This document shows, piece after piece, positions 44,401 to 54,323 of a DNA stretch of 64,000 bases. The first letter of the stretch is position 1; each line of letters opens with the position of its first letter. The notes beneath the pieces were generated by a model. It was not told where the DNA came from. It saw only the letters and a list, made by a program, of their open reading frames with translations, and ran no database searches. The translations under genes and the position numbers were made by a program. Origin of the DNA: Plastoroseomonas hellenica (GTDB taxonomy: Bacteria; Pseudomonadota; Alphaproteobacteria; Acetobacterales; Acetobacteraceae); contig NZ_JAAGBB010000014.1 of NCBI RefSeq assembly GCF_018129085.1, positions 1 to 64,000 on the forward strand. Direction: 5' to 3'.

Positions 44401-45903
44401 ATGATGGCTGAGGGATATGTGCTGGCCCTCGATCAGGGGACGACATCCTCGCGTGCGATCCTCTTCACGACGCCGGAACTCGAGCCGGTCGCCCTGGCGC
44501 AGCGCGAGTTTCCGCAGCATTACCCGGCATCCGGCTGGGTGGAGCACGAGCCGGAGGATCTCTGGCAGAGCTCCCTCGCCGTGATGCGGGAAGCGATCGC
44601 CAAGGCCGGCATTGCGCCCGGCGACGTCGCCGCCATCGGCATCGCCAACCAGCGCGAGACCACGCTGCTCTGGGATCGTGCGACCGGCCGGCCCATCCAC
44701 CGCGCCATCGTCTGGCAGGACCGCCGCACCGCCGCCACCTGCGCCGCCCTGAGCGAGGAGGGGCACGACGCGCCGGTCGCCGAGCGCACCGGACTCATCA
44801 TCGACCCCTACTTCTCCGCCACCAAGATCTGCTGGCTGCTCGACCATGTCCCCGGCGCGCGCGAGGCGGCGGAAGCCGGCCGTCTCGCCTTCGGCACGGT
44901 GGACAGCTTCATCCTCTGGCGGCTCACCAACGGCCGTGTCCATGCGACCGACGCGACCAACGCCTCCCGCAGCATGCTCTTCGACATCCGCGCCGGGCGC
45001 TGGGACGAGGAGCTCTGCGCCCTGTTCCGCGTCCCGCCCGCCGTACTGCCCGAGGTGATGGACTGCGCCGCGCCCTTCGGCATCGCGGAACCCGAGCATC
45101 TCGGCGCCGCCATCCCCGTCGCCGGCATCGCCGGCGATCAGCAGGCCGCCGTCATCGGCCAGGCCTGCTTCGAACCGGGCATGGTGAAATCCACCTACGG
45201 CACCGGCTGCTTCGCGCTGCTCAATACCGGTGCCACCCCGGTGCGCTCGCAGAACCGCCTGCTCTCCACCATCGCCTATCAGCTGAACGGCGAGCGCCGC
45301 TACGCGCTCGAGGGGGCGATCTTCGTCGCCGGCGCCGCGGTGCAATGGCTGCGCGACGGGCTCGGCCTGATCCGCGCCGCCGCGGACAGCGGCCACCTCG
45401 CCGCGCGATCGGAGCCGGCGCAACGCCTCTATCTCGTGCCGGCCTTCGTCGGCCTCGGCGCGCCCTATTGGGACCCCGAAGCGCGCGGCGCGATCTTCGG
45501 CCTGACGCGCGGCTCCGGCCCCGCCGACCTCGCCCGCGCCGCGCTGGAAAGCGTCGGCTATCAGACCCGCGACCTGCTCGAGGCGATGCGGCGCGATTGG
45601 GGCGCTGCCGCCGAAGGCGTGCTGCGCGCCGATGGCGGCATGGTCGCCTCGGATTGGACCATGCAGTTCCTCGCCGACATCCTGGGCGCGCCGGTGGACC
45701 GCCCGATGGTGCAGGAAACCACCGCGCTCGGCGCCGGCTACCTCGCCGCCCTGCAGACGGGCCTCTGCCCGGCACCCCAGGAATTCGCCCGCACCTGGCG
45801 CCTGCAGCAGCGCTTCACCCCCGCCATGGGCGAAGCCGAGCGCGAGGCCGCCTATCGCGGATGGCAGGACGCGGTACGCCGCACCCTGACCCAGCCGCGG
45901 TAG
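44401..45903 (+). CDS. glpK: Glycerol kinase
   Basis: GlpK phosphorylates imported glycerol to glycerol-3-phosphate, the substrate of GlpD and probable inducer of GlpR. The 500-residue protein has the FGGY kinase layout: [13 protein letters not shown] at the N-terminus, the substrate loop [18 protein letters not shown], and [12 protein letters not shown] in the ATP-binding half. Start codons at 44395 (GTG), 44401 and 44404 are possible; I use 44401. Confidence 0.96.
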   Translation: MMAEGYVLALDQGTTSSRAILFTTPELEPVALAQREFPQHYPASGWVEHEPEDLWQSSLAVMREAIAKAGIAPGDVAAIGIANQRETTLLWDRATGRPIHRAIVWQDRRTAATCAALSEEGHDAPVAERTGLIIDPYFSATKICWLLDHVPGAREAAEAGRLAFGTVDSFILWRLTNGRVHATDATNASRSMLFDIRAGRWDEELCALFRVPPAVLPEVMDCAAPFGIAEPEHLGAAIPVAGIAGDQQAAVIGQACFEPGMVKSTYGTGCFALLNTGATPVRSQNRLLSTIAYQLNGERRYALEGAIFVAGAAVQWLRDGLGLIRAAADSGHLAARSEPAQRLYLVPAFVGLGAPYWDPEARGAIFGLTRGSGPADLARAALESVGYQTRDLLEAMRRDWGAAAEGVLRADGGMVASDWTMQFLADILGAPVDRPMVQETTALGAGYLAALQTGLCPAPQEFARTWRLQQRFTPAMGEAEREAAYRGWQDAVRRTLTQPR

Positions 45904-45936
45904 CGGTGCGCTGCTCCGAGCCCGACAGTCGCCGCC

Positions 45937-47382
45937 TCACTCCGGCGGCGGCACCGTTCCTTCGCGCGGGTCGATCGGCAGCATGCGGTCGAGGCGTGTG
46001 ATCTTCTCGAAGAGCGCCGCCACCTGCAGCGCCTTCGTGTCCTGGCGCGGCGGCGCCACGATCTGCAGCCCGATCGGCCGGCCATATTGATCGAAGCCGC
46101 AAGGCACCGAGACCGCGGGGCAGCCGGCGAGCGTCGCGAAGGCGTTGATCAGCGATCCCGCCATGTAGTTCTCGAGCGTCTTGCCGCCGATCGTCTCCGG
46201 ATGGCGCAGCATCACATCGAAGGCAGGCGTGGAGGCACCGGGCGTCACCAACACATCATGATGGCGGAAGACGTCCCGCATGGCTCGGTAGAAGCGCGTG
46301 CGCTCATGCTCCGCCCAGGCGAGCTGGCTCGGCGTCGCGGCGAGACCCCGTTCGGTCTGCCAGATGATGTCGGGCTTCAGCTTGTCGCGATGCTCGCGCA
46401 GCAGCGCCTCCCGTCCCACCACGAAGTGCTGGCTGCGCAGGATCAGGAAGGCCTCGGTGAGCCGGCCGAGATCGGGGAAGGCTTCCTCCACCGCGATGCC
46501 GGCTTCCGCGAATCGGCGCGCGGCCGCCGCGCAGAGGGCGCCGTTCTCCGCGTCCATCGGCATGGCGCCGCCGAAGTCGGCGCTGAAGGCGATGCGCGTC
46601 GGGCGCTCCGCTTCCGCGGCGCTGACAGCATCGGCGTAGGACCGATGCGGGGCTTCCCAGGTCAGCGGGTCGTCGATGTCCCAGCCCGCCATGGTGTCGA
46701 GGAACAGTGCCAGGTCCGGGATGTCGCGGGCCATCGGCCCCTGGACCGAGAGTTCCGAGAACAGGTCCTGCACCGTGCCACGGGTCACCCGCCCCGGTGA
46801 GGGCCGCATGCCGGTCACGCCGCAATAGGTCGCCGGTCGCCGCAGCGACCCGCCATGGTCGGAGCCATGCGCAAGCCAGACCTGGCCTGTCGCCAGCGCC
46901 ACGGCGCCGCCGCCGGTGGAGCCGCCGCAGGTGAGCGCGGTGTTCCAGGGGTTGCGGGTGCGGCCGAAGACCTCGTTGAAGGTCGATCCGCCGGCGGCGA
47001 ATTCCGGCGTATTGGACTTGGCGATGACGATGCCGCCGCGCCGCTCGATCCGCTCCACCACCGGGTGCGACTTCGTCGGCACATGGTCGGCGAAGATCGG
47101 GCTGCCGAAGGTGGTGCGCACACCCGCGACCTCCGTCACGTCCTTGATCGCGATCGGCAGGCCGCCGAGCCAGCCGGGCTCATGCTCCGCTTCGCGCCGC
47201 TGTCCCGCCATCAGCGCCTTGGCGTGGTCGCGGCCGCGATCGAGACAGAGCGTCGGCAGCGCGTTCACCGCGCCATCAGTCGCGGCGATGCGCGCCGCCG
47301 CCGCGTCGATCAGCTCGAGCGGCGTCACCTCCCGCTTCGCGAGTGCGGCGGCGACCTCGGTCGCGGTCATCTTGATGAACAT
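45937..47382 (-). CDS. Amidase (amidase signature family)
   Basis: A 481-residue amidase-signature enzyme. The catalytic Lys lies in LPIAIKDV, the cis-Ser in CGGSTGGGAVALATG, and the nucleophile Ser in HGSDHGGSLRRPA. The substrate could be a carboxylic amide or a glutamyl-tRNA-like amide; the absence of gatC and gatB neighbours and the divergent C-terminus speak for a catabolic amidase. A GAGGAG site precedes the ATG at 47382. Convergent with glpK. Confidence 0.93.
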   Translation of the reverse strand: MFIKMTATEVAAALAKREVTPLELIDAAAARIAATDGAVNALPTLCLDRGRDHAKALMAGQRREAEHEPGWLGGLPIAIKDVTEVAGVRTTFGSPIFADHVPTKSHPVVERIERRGGIVIAKSNTPEFAAGGSTFNEVFGRTRNPWNTALTCGGSTGGGAVALATGQVWLAHGSDHGGSLRRPATYCGVTGMRPSPGRVTRGTVQDLFSELSVQGPMARDIPDLALFLDTMAGWDIDDPLTWEAPHRSYADAVSAAEAERPTRIAFSADFGGAMPMDAENGALCAAAARRFAEAGIAVEEAFPDLGRLTEAFLILRSQHFVVGREALLREHRDKLKPDIIWQTERGLAATPSQLAWAEHERTRFYRAMRDVFRHHDVLVTPGASTPAFDVMLRHPETIGGKTLENYMAGSLINAFATLAGCPAVSVPCGFDQYGRPIGLQIVAPPRQDTKALQVAALFEKITRLDRMLPIDPREGTVPPPE

Positions 47383-47391
47383 AGTATGTCT

Positions 47392-47553
47392 CCTCAGGCG
47401 CCGGCGCGGCCTCCGGCCGCTTGGCTTGCGCGCTGCCGGGTGTGCACCGGCGGCGGCTGTTGGTCGCGCGCGGGGCCGCATTCGCGGCCCCGGCCTGCAT
47501 CGGCTGACGCCTCGCAGCCCGCCGAAATGGGTGGCGGACTGCGGCCGCGCGGA
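47392..47553 (+). repeat. Family B multi-hairpin repeat, copy 3
   Basis: Forward copy between the amidase start and the end of the upstream Bug gene on the minus strand. It shares GGCGCCGGCGC, CGCTTGGCTTGCGCGCTG, the TGGTCGCGCGCGGGG block, the GGCCGCATTCGCGGCC hairpin and the CTGCGGCCGCGCGG end with the 35431 copy. The stretch TGCATCGGCT after the hairpin is shared with copy 1 rather than copy 2. Confidence 0.88.
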
Positions 47554-47565
47554 CTGTATCGGCCC

Positions 47566-48528
47566 TCATTCCAAGCGCAAGCCGGTGTCGCGGATCAATT
47601 GCCGCACGATCTCCCGGTCGCGGCGGATGCGCTCGCCGAAGGCCGCGGCGGGCTCGGTCACCGGGTCGTTGCCGCTGGCAATGAGGCGCTGGCGCGTCGC
47701 CTCATCGGTGGTCGCATGGCGCAGCGCCGCCTCCAGCCGCGCGATCACCGGCGCAGGCGTTGCCGCGGGTGCGAGCAGCCCGTTCCAGGAGGTCAGGTCG
47801 AAGCCCGGGAAGCCGCTTTCCGCGAAGGTCGGCAGGTCGGAGAGGGTGCCGCGCCGCTCCCCGCTGGTCAGCGCAATGCCCCGTGCATGGCCTTCCAGGA
47901 TCAGCGGCCGCAAGGTGCTGGCGGTGGCGATGGCGGAATCGAGGTTGCCCGCCGCCACGTCGCGCGCGGCATCGGTGCCACCGCGATAGGGCACATGCTC
48001 CATGCTGATCCCGGCGCGGGCGGCCAGCAACGCACCGGCGAGGTGCCCGAGAGAGGCGATGCCCGGCGTGCCATAGGCGGCCCCGTTCCGTGCCTTCGCC
48101 GCTGCGATGAAGCTTGGCACGTCATTGGCCGGGAAGTCGCGCTTCACCACCAGCACATAGGGCAGCGCCACCACCTGCCCCACCGGCGCGAAGGCGGTCT
48201 CGTAATTGAAGGTGATGCTGCGCTGGATCAGCGGCTGCACGGCGAAGGGGAAGCTGTCGAAGAGCAGCGTGTAGCCATCCGCCGGCGCCCCGGCGACGAT
48301 GCCGGCGGCGATGGATCCGCCCGCGCCTGGACGATTCTCCAGCACCAGCGGCTGGCCGAGGAACTCCGTGATCTTGGGCTGCAGCAGGCGGATCACCGTG
48401 TCCGCCTGTCCACCGGGCGAATAGGGCACCATGATGCGCACCGGCCGCGTCGGCCAGGCCTGGGCGGATGCGCTGCGCGGCGCGGAGAGCAACGCCGCCC
48501 CCGCCAGCAGGGAACGCCGTGATGCCAT
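47566..48528 (-). CDS. Tripartite tricarboxylate transporter receptor (Bug/TctC family)
   Basis: The 320-residue periplasmic binding protein starts with a Tat-like signal (MASRRSLLAGAALL) ending near residue 22. Bug family features follow: WPTRPVRIMVPYSPGGQADTV, ENRPGAGGSIAAGIV and SFPGFDLTSWNGLLAP-type stretches. No tctA or tctB is nearby, so it is an orphan receptor. It lies upstream of the amidase on the same strand; it might bind the amidase's substrate or product, but this is only inference. Confidence 0.92.
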   Translation of the reverse strand: MASRRSLLAGAALLSAPRSASAQAWPTRPVRIMVPYSPGGQADTVIRLLQPKITEFLGQPLVLENRPGAGGSIAAGIVAGAPADGYTLLFDSFPFAVQPLIQRSITFNYETAFAPVGQVVALPYVLVVKRDFPANDVPSFIAAAKARNGAAYGTPGIASLGHLAGALLAARAGISMEHVPYRGGTDAARDVAAGNLDSAIATASTLRPLILEGHARGIALTSGERRGTLSDLPTFAESGFPGFDLTSWNGLLAPAATPAPVIARLEAALRHATTDEATRQRLIASGNDPVTEPAAAFGERIRRDREIVRQLIRDTGLRLE

Positions 48529-48631
48529 CTGCCTGTCCTCCCGAATTCTTGCCGCAAGGCTGCGGACAGGGCGCGACCGCCGTCAAGCAGGATTGCGGGC
48601 GGCCCGCGCGGGGCGGCATGCTGCGCGTGCC

Positions 48632-49270
48632 ATGTACAACCCGCCTGCCTTTCGCGAGACCGACACCGCCACCCTGCACGGCCTGATCCGCGCCGGGCGT
48701 CTGGCGATCATGCTGAGCCCCAGCGCCGATGGCGGCCTGCCGGACGCGACGCACCTGCCGCTGCTGCTGGATGCCGAAGCCGGACCGCTCGGCACGCTGC
48801 ACGGCCATGTCGCCCGCGCCAATCCGCACGCCGATGCGTTGCGCCGGAGCGGCCGCGCGCTGGTGATCTTCCCGGGGCCGGAGGCCTATGTCTCACCCTC
48901 CCTCTACGCATCGAAGCGCGAGCACGGCAAGGTCGTGCCGACCTGGAACTACGTCGCCGTGCACGCCGAATGCGACGCCGAGGTCTATGACGACGCGGCC
49001 CGGTTGCGCGACATCGTCACCCGCCTGACCGACCACCACGAGGCGCCGCGTGCCGAGCGCTGGGCAGTGGGCGACGCGCCGGACAGCTTCGTGGCAGGCC
49101 AGCTCAAGGGCATCCTCGGCGTCGTGCTGCGCATCACTACGCTGACCGGCAAGCGCAAGCTGTCGCAGAACCGGCCGGAGGCGGACCGGGACGGCGTGCG
49201 CGCGGGGCTCGCCGCGAGCGAGGACCCGCGCGACCGGGAGGTGGCGGCGGCGATGGCGGGAAAGGCTTGA
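48632..49270 (+). CDS. FMN-binding PaiB-family protein (putative negative regulator)
   Basis: The 212-residue protein has the PaiB layout: MYNPPAFRETD at the start, LPLLLDAEAGPLGTLHGHVARANPH, then PTWNYVAVH, and a C-terminal GVVLRITTLTGKRKLSQNRP. PaiB-like proteins have a split-barrel flavin fold and are annotated as transcriptional regulators from Bacillus work, but many may be flavin enzymes. The start is the ATG at 48632 without a strong ribosome-binding site. Confidence 0.9.
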   Translation: MYNPPAFRETDTATLHGLIRAGRLAIMLSPSADGGLPDATHLPLLLDAEAGPLGTLHGHVARANPHADALRRSGRALVIFPGPEAYVSPSLYASKREHGKVVPTWNYVAVHAECDAEVYDDAARLRDIVTRLTDHHEAPRAERWAVGDAPDSFVAGQLKGILGVVLRITTLTGKRKLSQNRPEADRDGVRAGLAASEDPRDREVAAAMAGKA

Positions 49271-49296
49271 ACCCGCCGCGCCACTAATGGCCAGGA

Positions 49297-49321
49297 GAGT
49301 CTCACGCGACGTATGAGACTC
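49297..49321. promoter_or_regulatory. GANTC-bearing palindrome upstream of the penicillin-binding protein gene
   Basis: A perfect inverted repeat, GAGTCTCA and TGAGACTC, around a 9-base spacer. Each arm carries one GANTC site (GAGTC at 49297, GACTC at 49317), the target of the CcrM methylase that GcrA responds to. It lies 16 bp before the penicillin-binding protein start and 26 bp after the upstream gene's stop. An operator or a weak terminator are alternatives. Confidence 0.5.
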
Positions 49322-49337
49322 GTGCTAGAAGCCGCTC

Positions 49338-51179
49338 ATGTCCCGTGTCGCGGCCCCCCGCGCCCGCCACCGTTCACCCCCCCACACCGCATCGCCCGGC
49401 AGCCCGCGCGGCCGGGCGCAGCCGCGCCGCGCGGCTGCGGCGACGCGCCCTTCGCGGCTCGGACGTTTGCTGGCCTGGGGGGTGATCCTGTCGGTCTGGG
49501 GCGCCCTGACGATCGGCGCCCTGCTGCTGTTCTTCACCTGGGACATGCCGCGCCCCGAATCGGCGCTGGCCGCGACGCGGCGGCCTTCGGTAACGCTGAC
49601 CGCCGCCGATGGCCGGATGATCGCGACGAGTGGCGATCTCTATGGGGAGACGCTGCGGCTTTCGGAGATGCCGCGGCACCTGCCGGCGGCGGTGATCGCG
49701 ATCGAGGACCGGCGCTTCCGGCAGCATTTCGGGCTGGACCTGATCGGGCTGGCGCGCGCGGCCTGGGTCAACCTGACGCGAGGGCAGGTCGCGCAGGGTG
49801 GCTCCACCCTCACCCAGCAGCTCGCGAAGAACCTGTTCCTGACGCCCGAGCGCAGCCTGCGCCGCAAGGTGCAGGAGGCGTTGCTGGCACTGTGGCTGGA
49901 GCAGCGCTTCACCAAGGACCAGTTGCTCGAGATCTATCTGAACCGCGTCTATCTCGGTGCCGGGGCTTACGGGGTGGATGCGGCGGCGCGGCTGTTCTTC
50001 GCCGTCCCGGCGCGGCGGCTGGAGCCCTGGCAATCGGCGATCCTGGCGGGGCTGCCGCGGGCGCCGTCGCGCTTCAACCCACGCGTCAGCCCCGGCGCCG
50101 CCGTGGCCCGCGGCGTCGCGGTGCTGGAGGCGATGGCCGAGACCGGCGCCATCGCGCCCGGCGACGTCACGCGGCTGGCGGAGCGGATGCATTTCGCGCC
50201 GGTGCCGTCGCGCGATGCGGGCTGGTTCGCCGACTGGGTGCAGGACGATCTCGGCACGCGTTTCCCCGGCAGCGCCGACCTGCTGCTCCGCACCACGCTC
50301 AACCCGCGCCTGCAGGCGGCGGCGGAGACGCGGCTGGAAGCCTTGCTCGCCGGCCCCGGCGCGCGGGCGCGTGCGACGCAAGGCGCGGTGGTGGCGTTGG
50401 ACGCCGACAGCGGCGCGGTACGTGCCATGGTGGGCGGGCGCGACTACCGCAGCAGCCCCTTCAACCGCGCGGTCCAGGCGCGGCGGCAGCCGGGATCCGC
50501 CTTCAAGCCCTTCGTCTACCTGGCAGCGCTGGCAGCGGGCGCGACACCGGATGAGGCGGTGGCGGACACCCCGCTGACGCTCGGCGGCTGGTCGCCCGGC
50601 AATGGCGGCTGGCGCCCGCGCGGCACCATCACGCTGGAGGAGGCGCTGGCCCAGAGCGTCAACACCGCCGCCGTGCGCGTGCTGATCCGCGCCGGCGGAC
50701 CGCGGGCGGCTGCGGAACAGGCGCGGCGGCTCGGCCTCACCGGCCCCTTCCCGCGCGACGCCTCGATCGCGCTCGGCACCGGAGAGGCGAGCCTCTTGGA
50801 GCTGACCGCGGGCTACGCCGCCTTCGCCAATGGCGGTGCGCGCGTCACACCCTTTGGCATCGCCGATGCGCGGGCCGGCGGCCGGGCGGTAGCCATCACC
50901 CATGCCGCGCCGGCGCGGGTGCTGCCGGCGGGGGAAGCGGAGGCGATGCGGCGCATGCTGGAAGCCGTGGTCGAGCGCGGCACCGGGCGCGCCGCGGGGC
51001 GTGGTGCCGGCAAGACCGGCACCACCCAGGATTTCCGCGATGCCTGGTTCATCGGCTTCGACCGTGGGCTGGTGGTGGGCGTTTGGCTCGGCAATGACGA
51101 TGCCTCGCCGATGGAGCAGGTGAGCGGCGGCGGCCTGCCCGTGCGGCTCTGGCGCGAGATCATGGAGACGGGACGATGA
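49338..51179 (+). CDS. Class A penicillin-binding protein (PBP1a family)
   Basis: A bifunctional peptidoglycan synthase of 613 residues. After one membrane helix (about residues 46-68), the glycosyltransferase domain shows IEDRRFRQHFGLD and GGSTLTQQLAKNLFL. The transpeptidase domain has the catalytic SAFK (S387-K390), SVN (S440-N442) and KTGTT (K559) motifs. It is shorter than E. coli PBP1a and lacks the OB-like insert. Its stop overlaps the next gene by 4 bp. Confidence 0.94.
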   Translation: MSRVAAPRARHRSPPHTASPGSPRGRAQPRRAAAATRPSRLGRLLAWGVILSVWGALTIGALLLFFTWDMPRPESALAATRRPSVTLTAADGRMIATSGDLYGETLRLSEMPRHLPAAVIAIEDRRFRQHFGLDLIGLARAAWVNLTRGQVAQGGSTLTQQLAKNLFLTPERSLRRKVQEALLALWLEQRFTKDQLLEIYLNRVYLGAGAYGVDAAARLFFAVPARRLEPWQSAILAGLPRAPSRFNPRVSPGAAVARGVAVLEAMAETGAIAPGDVTRLAERMHFAPVPSRDAGWFADWVQDDLGTRFPGSADLLLRTTLNPRLQAAAETRLEALLAGPGARARATQGAVVALDADSGAVRAMVGGRDYRSSPFNRAVQARRQPGSAFKPFVYLAALAAGATPDEAVADTPLTLGGWSPGNGGWRPRGTITLEEALAQSVNTAAVRVLIRAGGPRAAAEQARRLGLTGPFPRDASIALGTGEASLLELTAGYAAFANGGARVTPFGIADARAGGRAVAITHAAPARVLPAGEAEAMRRMLEAVVERGTGRAAGRGAGKTGTTQDFRDAWFIGFDRGLVVGVWLGNDDASPMEQVSGGGLPVRLWREIMETGR

Positions 51180-51697
51180 CCGAGGATGCCCGGGCGGAGC
51201 GCCAGCGCATGCTGGCGGCCCTTGCCCCCAAGGTGCAGCACGACGCGAACAACATGTTCACCGTCACGGTGGCGACGCTCGACCTGATGCGACGCGGCCT
51301 GGCCGAGACCGATCCGGCGATGAAGCGTATTACCCGGATCGAGGAGGCGACGCGCCGGCTGGAGGCGCTGCTGCGCGGCTATCTGACCGTGGCGCGGCAG
51401 GAGGTGGGCGCGCCGGCGCGTGGCGACATCGCGCTGCTGCTGCAGCGCCTGGCGCCGATGCTGCGCCTGGCGCTTGGCCGTGTCACGCTCGACCTCGATG
51501 CGCCGGAGAAGGGCGTCGATGCCGAGTTCGACGGCGCCGCGTTGACCGCCGCGTTGCTGGCCATGGCGACCGATGCCGCTGCGACGCTGCCCGCCGGCAG
51601 CCGCATCGCGCTGGCGCTGCGGACAGAGCCAGGCGCGGTCGTGCTGACAGCAGAGGGAGCGCCCGCTCCGCTCTCGCTGCGCTTCAGCGCCGTCTGA
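51176..51697 (+). CDS. DHp-like protein with degenerate ATPase part
   Basis: The 173-residue protein starts with a helix-rich region carrying VQHDANNMFTVTVATLDL, resembling the H-box of histidine kinases (H22, D23, N25-N26). Residues 90-170 follow a HATPase_c-like order, but the N-box asparagines and Gly-rich loops are missing (ALLAMATDAAATLPAGSRI). This suits a histidine phosphotransferase of the ChpT kind or a decayed kinase rather than an active kinase. It is coupled to the upstream penicillin-binding protein and overlaps the convergent GMC gene by 14 bp. Confidence 0.7.
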   Translation: MTEDARAERQRMLAALAPKVQHDANNMFTVTVATLDLMRRGLAETDPAMKRITRIEEATRRLEALLRGYLTVARQEVGAPARGDIALLLQRLAPMLRLALGRVTLDLDAPEKGVDAEFDGAALTAALLAMATDAAATLPAGSRIALALRTEPGAVVLTAEGAPAPLSLRFSAV

Positions 51698-53279
51698 GGA
51701 ACCCCGCCGCGCGCTCCGCCAGCATCATCACCGCGGGCTGGATATTGGGCGATGGGATCAGTGGGAAGGCGGAGGCATCCGCGACCGTCAGCCCATCGAT
51801 GCCCTTGAAGCGCAGCTCCGGGTCGAGCGGCGCCAGGTCGTCGCTGCCCATGCGCACGGTGCCGCAGGGGTGGAAGACGGTGGAGGCGGTGGCGCGGATA
51901 TGGCGCAGATAGGCGTCATCGTCGCGGGCGTCCTTGCCCGGGCGGATCTCGCCTTCGATGAGCCCGGCGAGAGGCTGCTGCTCGATGACGCGGCGGGAGA
52001 GCTTCGCGGCCTCGATCATCACCCGGACGTCGTTCGGGTGATCCAGGTAGTTGGCGCGGATCACCGGCTTGTCCGCGATATCAGGGCTGCGCAGCGTGAT
52101 GCGGCCGCGGCTGTCCGGCCGGCACTGGCCGAAGTTGAACATGATGCCGGGATGCGGCAGCAGCCCTTCCTGATAGGTCAGCACGGCAAAGTTGATGAAG
52201 AGGAGCTGGACCTCCGCCTCCTCCGCGCCCGGCGTCACGCGGGCGAAGGCGTTCGCCTCCCCCGCGCCGATCGCGAGCGGTCCGCCGCGGGCAAGCAGAT
52301 AACCGAGCCCCATGCCGGCCTGGCGGAAAGGGTTGCGCATGATCTCATTGATGGTGCCGCAGGGGCTGGTGCGCAGGATGAACTTCGCGATCAGGTGGTC
52401 CTGCAGGTTCTGCCCGACGCCGGGCGCGTGCAGCCGCGTCTCGATCCCCATCTCCGCCAGATGCGCACCGTCGCCGATGCCGGAGAGCATCAGGAGCTTC
52501 GGCGTCTCAATCGCGCCGGCGGAGACCACGACCTGGCGGCGCGCGGTGTAGGTGCGTTCACCGCCCGGCGTCATGGCGGTGATGCCGGTGGCGCGGCCGT
52601 TCTCGACCAGGATCCGCGTCGCGATCGCGCCGGTGACGACCTGGAGATTGGGCCGGCCCATCGCCGGCTTCAGGTATTCCCGTGCCGTCGAGGATCGGCG
52701 GCCGCGCCGCGTGTTGAGCTGCACAGGACCGGCGCCGTCGATCGGCTGGCCGTTGTTCCAGTCGCGGTTGCGCGGCAGCCCGGCATTCGCGCAGGCGTCG
52801 ATGAAGGCCGCCGCCGCCCGCGACATCTTCGGCGCGCAGACATGCACGGGCCCCGTGGTGCCGCGGCCTTCCGAAGGCGGGCCTTCCCAGGTCTCCAGCG
52901 CGCGGAACACCGGCTCCACCTCGTCCCAGCCCCAGCCGCGTGCGCCGGCCTGGGCCCAACGGTCGAAGTCGCGGGGCGAGCCGCGCAGGAAGACAAGGCC
53001 GTTCACGCTACCCGAGCCGCCGAGCACCTTGCCGCGCGGCCAATGGATGCGGCGGTTCTCGAGGCCGGGCTCCGGCTCCGTCTCATAGCGCCAGTCGTAG
53101 CGCCCGCTGCCGAAGAGCTTCGCATAACCCATCGGCACATGGATCCACATGTCGCGGTCGGGTGGCCCGGCCTCCAGCAGGATGACGCTGGCCGTGGGGT
53201 CTTCCGACAGGCGCGCGGCGAGGATGCAGCCGGCGGAGCCGCCGCCGGCGATGACGAAATCAGCCTCGACGGCAGACAT
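51684..53279 (-). CDS. GMC-family oxidoreductase (choline dehydrogenase-like)
   Basis: A 531-residue FAD enzyme that oxidises an alcohol. The FAD motif [20 protein letters not shown] is at residues 8-27, [18 protein letters not shown] follows, and the C-terminal active-site region has [11 protein letters not shown] and [15 protein letters not shown]. The substrate may be choline, a sugar or a polyol. It is the last gene of a minus-strand operon with ABC transporter, SDR and Ldh-type genes, which points to a sugar or polyol. Confidence 0.93.
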   Translation of the reverse strand: MSAVEADFVIAGGGSAGCILAARLSEDPTASVILLEAGPPDRDMWIHVPMGYAKLFGSGRYDWRYETEPEPGLENRRIHWPRGKVLGGSGSVNGLVFLRGSPRDFDRWAQAGARGWGWDEVEPVFRALETWEGPPSEGRGTTGPVHVCAPKMSRAAAAFIDACANAGLPRNRDWNNGQPIDGAGPVQLNTRRGRRSSTAREYLKPAMGRPNLQVVTGAIATRILVENGRATGITAMTPGGERTYTARRQVVVSAGAIETPKLLMLSGIGDGAHLAEMGIETRLHAPGVGQNLQDHLIAKFILRTSPCGTINEIMRNPFRQAGMGLGYLLARGGPLAIGAGEANAFARVTPGAEEAEVQLLFINFAVLTYQEGLLPHPGIMFNFGQCRPDSRGRITLRSPDIADKPVIRANYLDHPNDVRVMIEAAKLSRRVIEQQPLAGLIEGEIRPGKDARDDDAYLRHIRATASTVFHPCGTVRMGSDDLAPLDPELRFKGIDGLTVADASAFPLIPSPNIQPAVMMLAERAAGFLRRR

Positions 53280-53281
53280 GA

Positions 53282-54274
53282 TCAGAGCTCCAGCCGCACC
53301 CCGGTCCGCTGTACCACCTGCCGGAACTTCTCGCTCTCGCGCACGAAGAAGGCGCGCGCATCGGTCGGCGTATTGGGCTGCGTCCAGGGATCGAGGCCGG
53401 CGGTCACGAAGCGCTCCCGCAGTTGCGGTTGGGCGAGCGCATCGACGATGCCGCGGTTGAGCGCGGCGACGGCCGCGGGCGGCGTCTCCTTCGGCGCGAT
53501 CACCGCATACCAATTGCCGATGTCGAAGCCCGGCATGCCGGATTCCGCCAGGGTCGGGATGTCCGGGAAAGCCGGGAAGCGCTGCAGGCCGGTGACCGCG
53601 ACGCCACGCACCCGGCTGTCGCGCACCTGTCCGGCGGCGGAGGCGAGCACCGCGACGCCCCACTGCGTCTCCCCGCGCGCGATGCTTTCCACCATCAGCC
53701 CACCGGAGCGGTAGGGGACATGGGCGAAACGGCCGCCTCGGTCGAGGGCGACCGCCACCATCTCCCCTGCGAAATGCGGCAGCGAGCCGACGCCGGAGGA
53801 GGCATAGGGCATGTCCTCCGGATTGCCTGCGCGAAGCCGGCTGACCGTCTCCGCGGCATTGGTGGAGGGGAATTGCGGGCTGGCGACCAGCACCAGCGGC
53901 CCGTTCGCGACGATGGCGACATGGGCATAGTCGTTGATCGGGTCGTAGCGGGTGCCGCCCTGCAAGGCATGCGGGATCAGCGCGTGGGAGCTGCATTCGA
54001 CCAGCATGACGGTATAGCCGTCAGCGGGACGGTAGCGCAGCCAGTCCGAGGCGATGGTGCCGGAGGCGCCGGCGCGGTTTTCCACCACCACACGGCCATT
54101 GGGGCCGAGTGCCGGTCCCAGCCGGTCCGCGAGCAGCCGCGCGGCGACGTCGGTGGAGCCGCCGGGTGCGAAGCCGGTGACCATGGTGATGGCGCGATCG
54201 GGATAGCCGGACTGCGCGAGCGCCGGCGTGGCGAGCGCGCCGGCGGCAAGGCCCAGGACGCTGCGGCGATGCAT
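53282..54274 (-). CDS. Tripartite tricarboxylate transporter receptor (Bug/TctC family)
   Basis: A 330-residue periplasmic receptor with signal sequence (SVLGLAAGALATPALAQ) and Bug features such as YPDRAITMVTGFAPGGSTDV, VENRAGASGTIASDW and GMPGFDIGNWYAVIAPK. GGGAGAGA precedes the ATG. It sits between the Ldh-type and GMC genes without tctA or tctB partners. It may have joined the operon as a second, orphan solute receptor or a sensor. Confidence 0.92.
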   Translation of the reverse strand: MHRRSVLGLAAGALATPALAQSGYPDRAITMVTGFAPGGSTDVAARLLADRLGPALGPNGRVVVENRAGASGTIASDWLRYRPADGYTVMLVECSSHALIPHALQGGTRYDPINDYAHVAIVANGPLVLVASPQFPSTNAAETVSRLRAGNPEDMPYASSGVGSLPHFAGEMVAVALDRGGRFAHVPYRSGGLMVESIARGETQWGVAVLASAAGQVRDSRVRGVAVTGLQRFPAFPDIPTLAESGMPGFDIGNWYAVIAPKETPPAAVAALNRGIVDALAQPQLRERFVTAGLDPWTQPNTPTDARAFFVRESEKFRQVVQRTGVRLEL

Positions 54275-54323
54275 GGTAGTCTCTCCCGTTGTTGTTGTCG
54301 TTGAGCCCGCCCGCCGGCAATCC

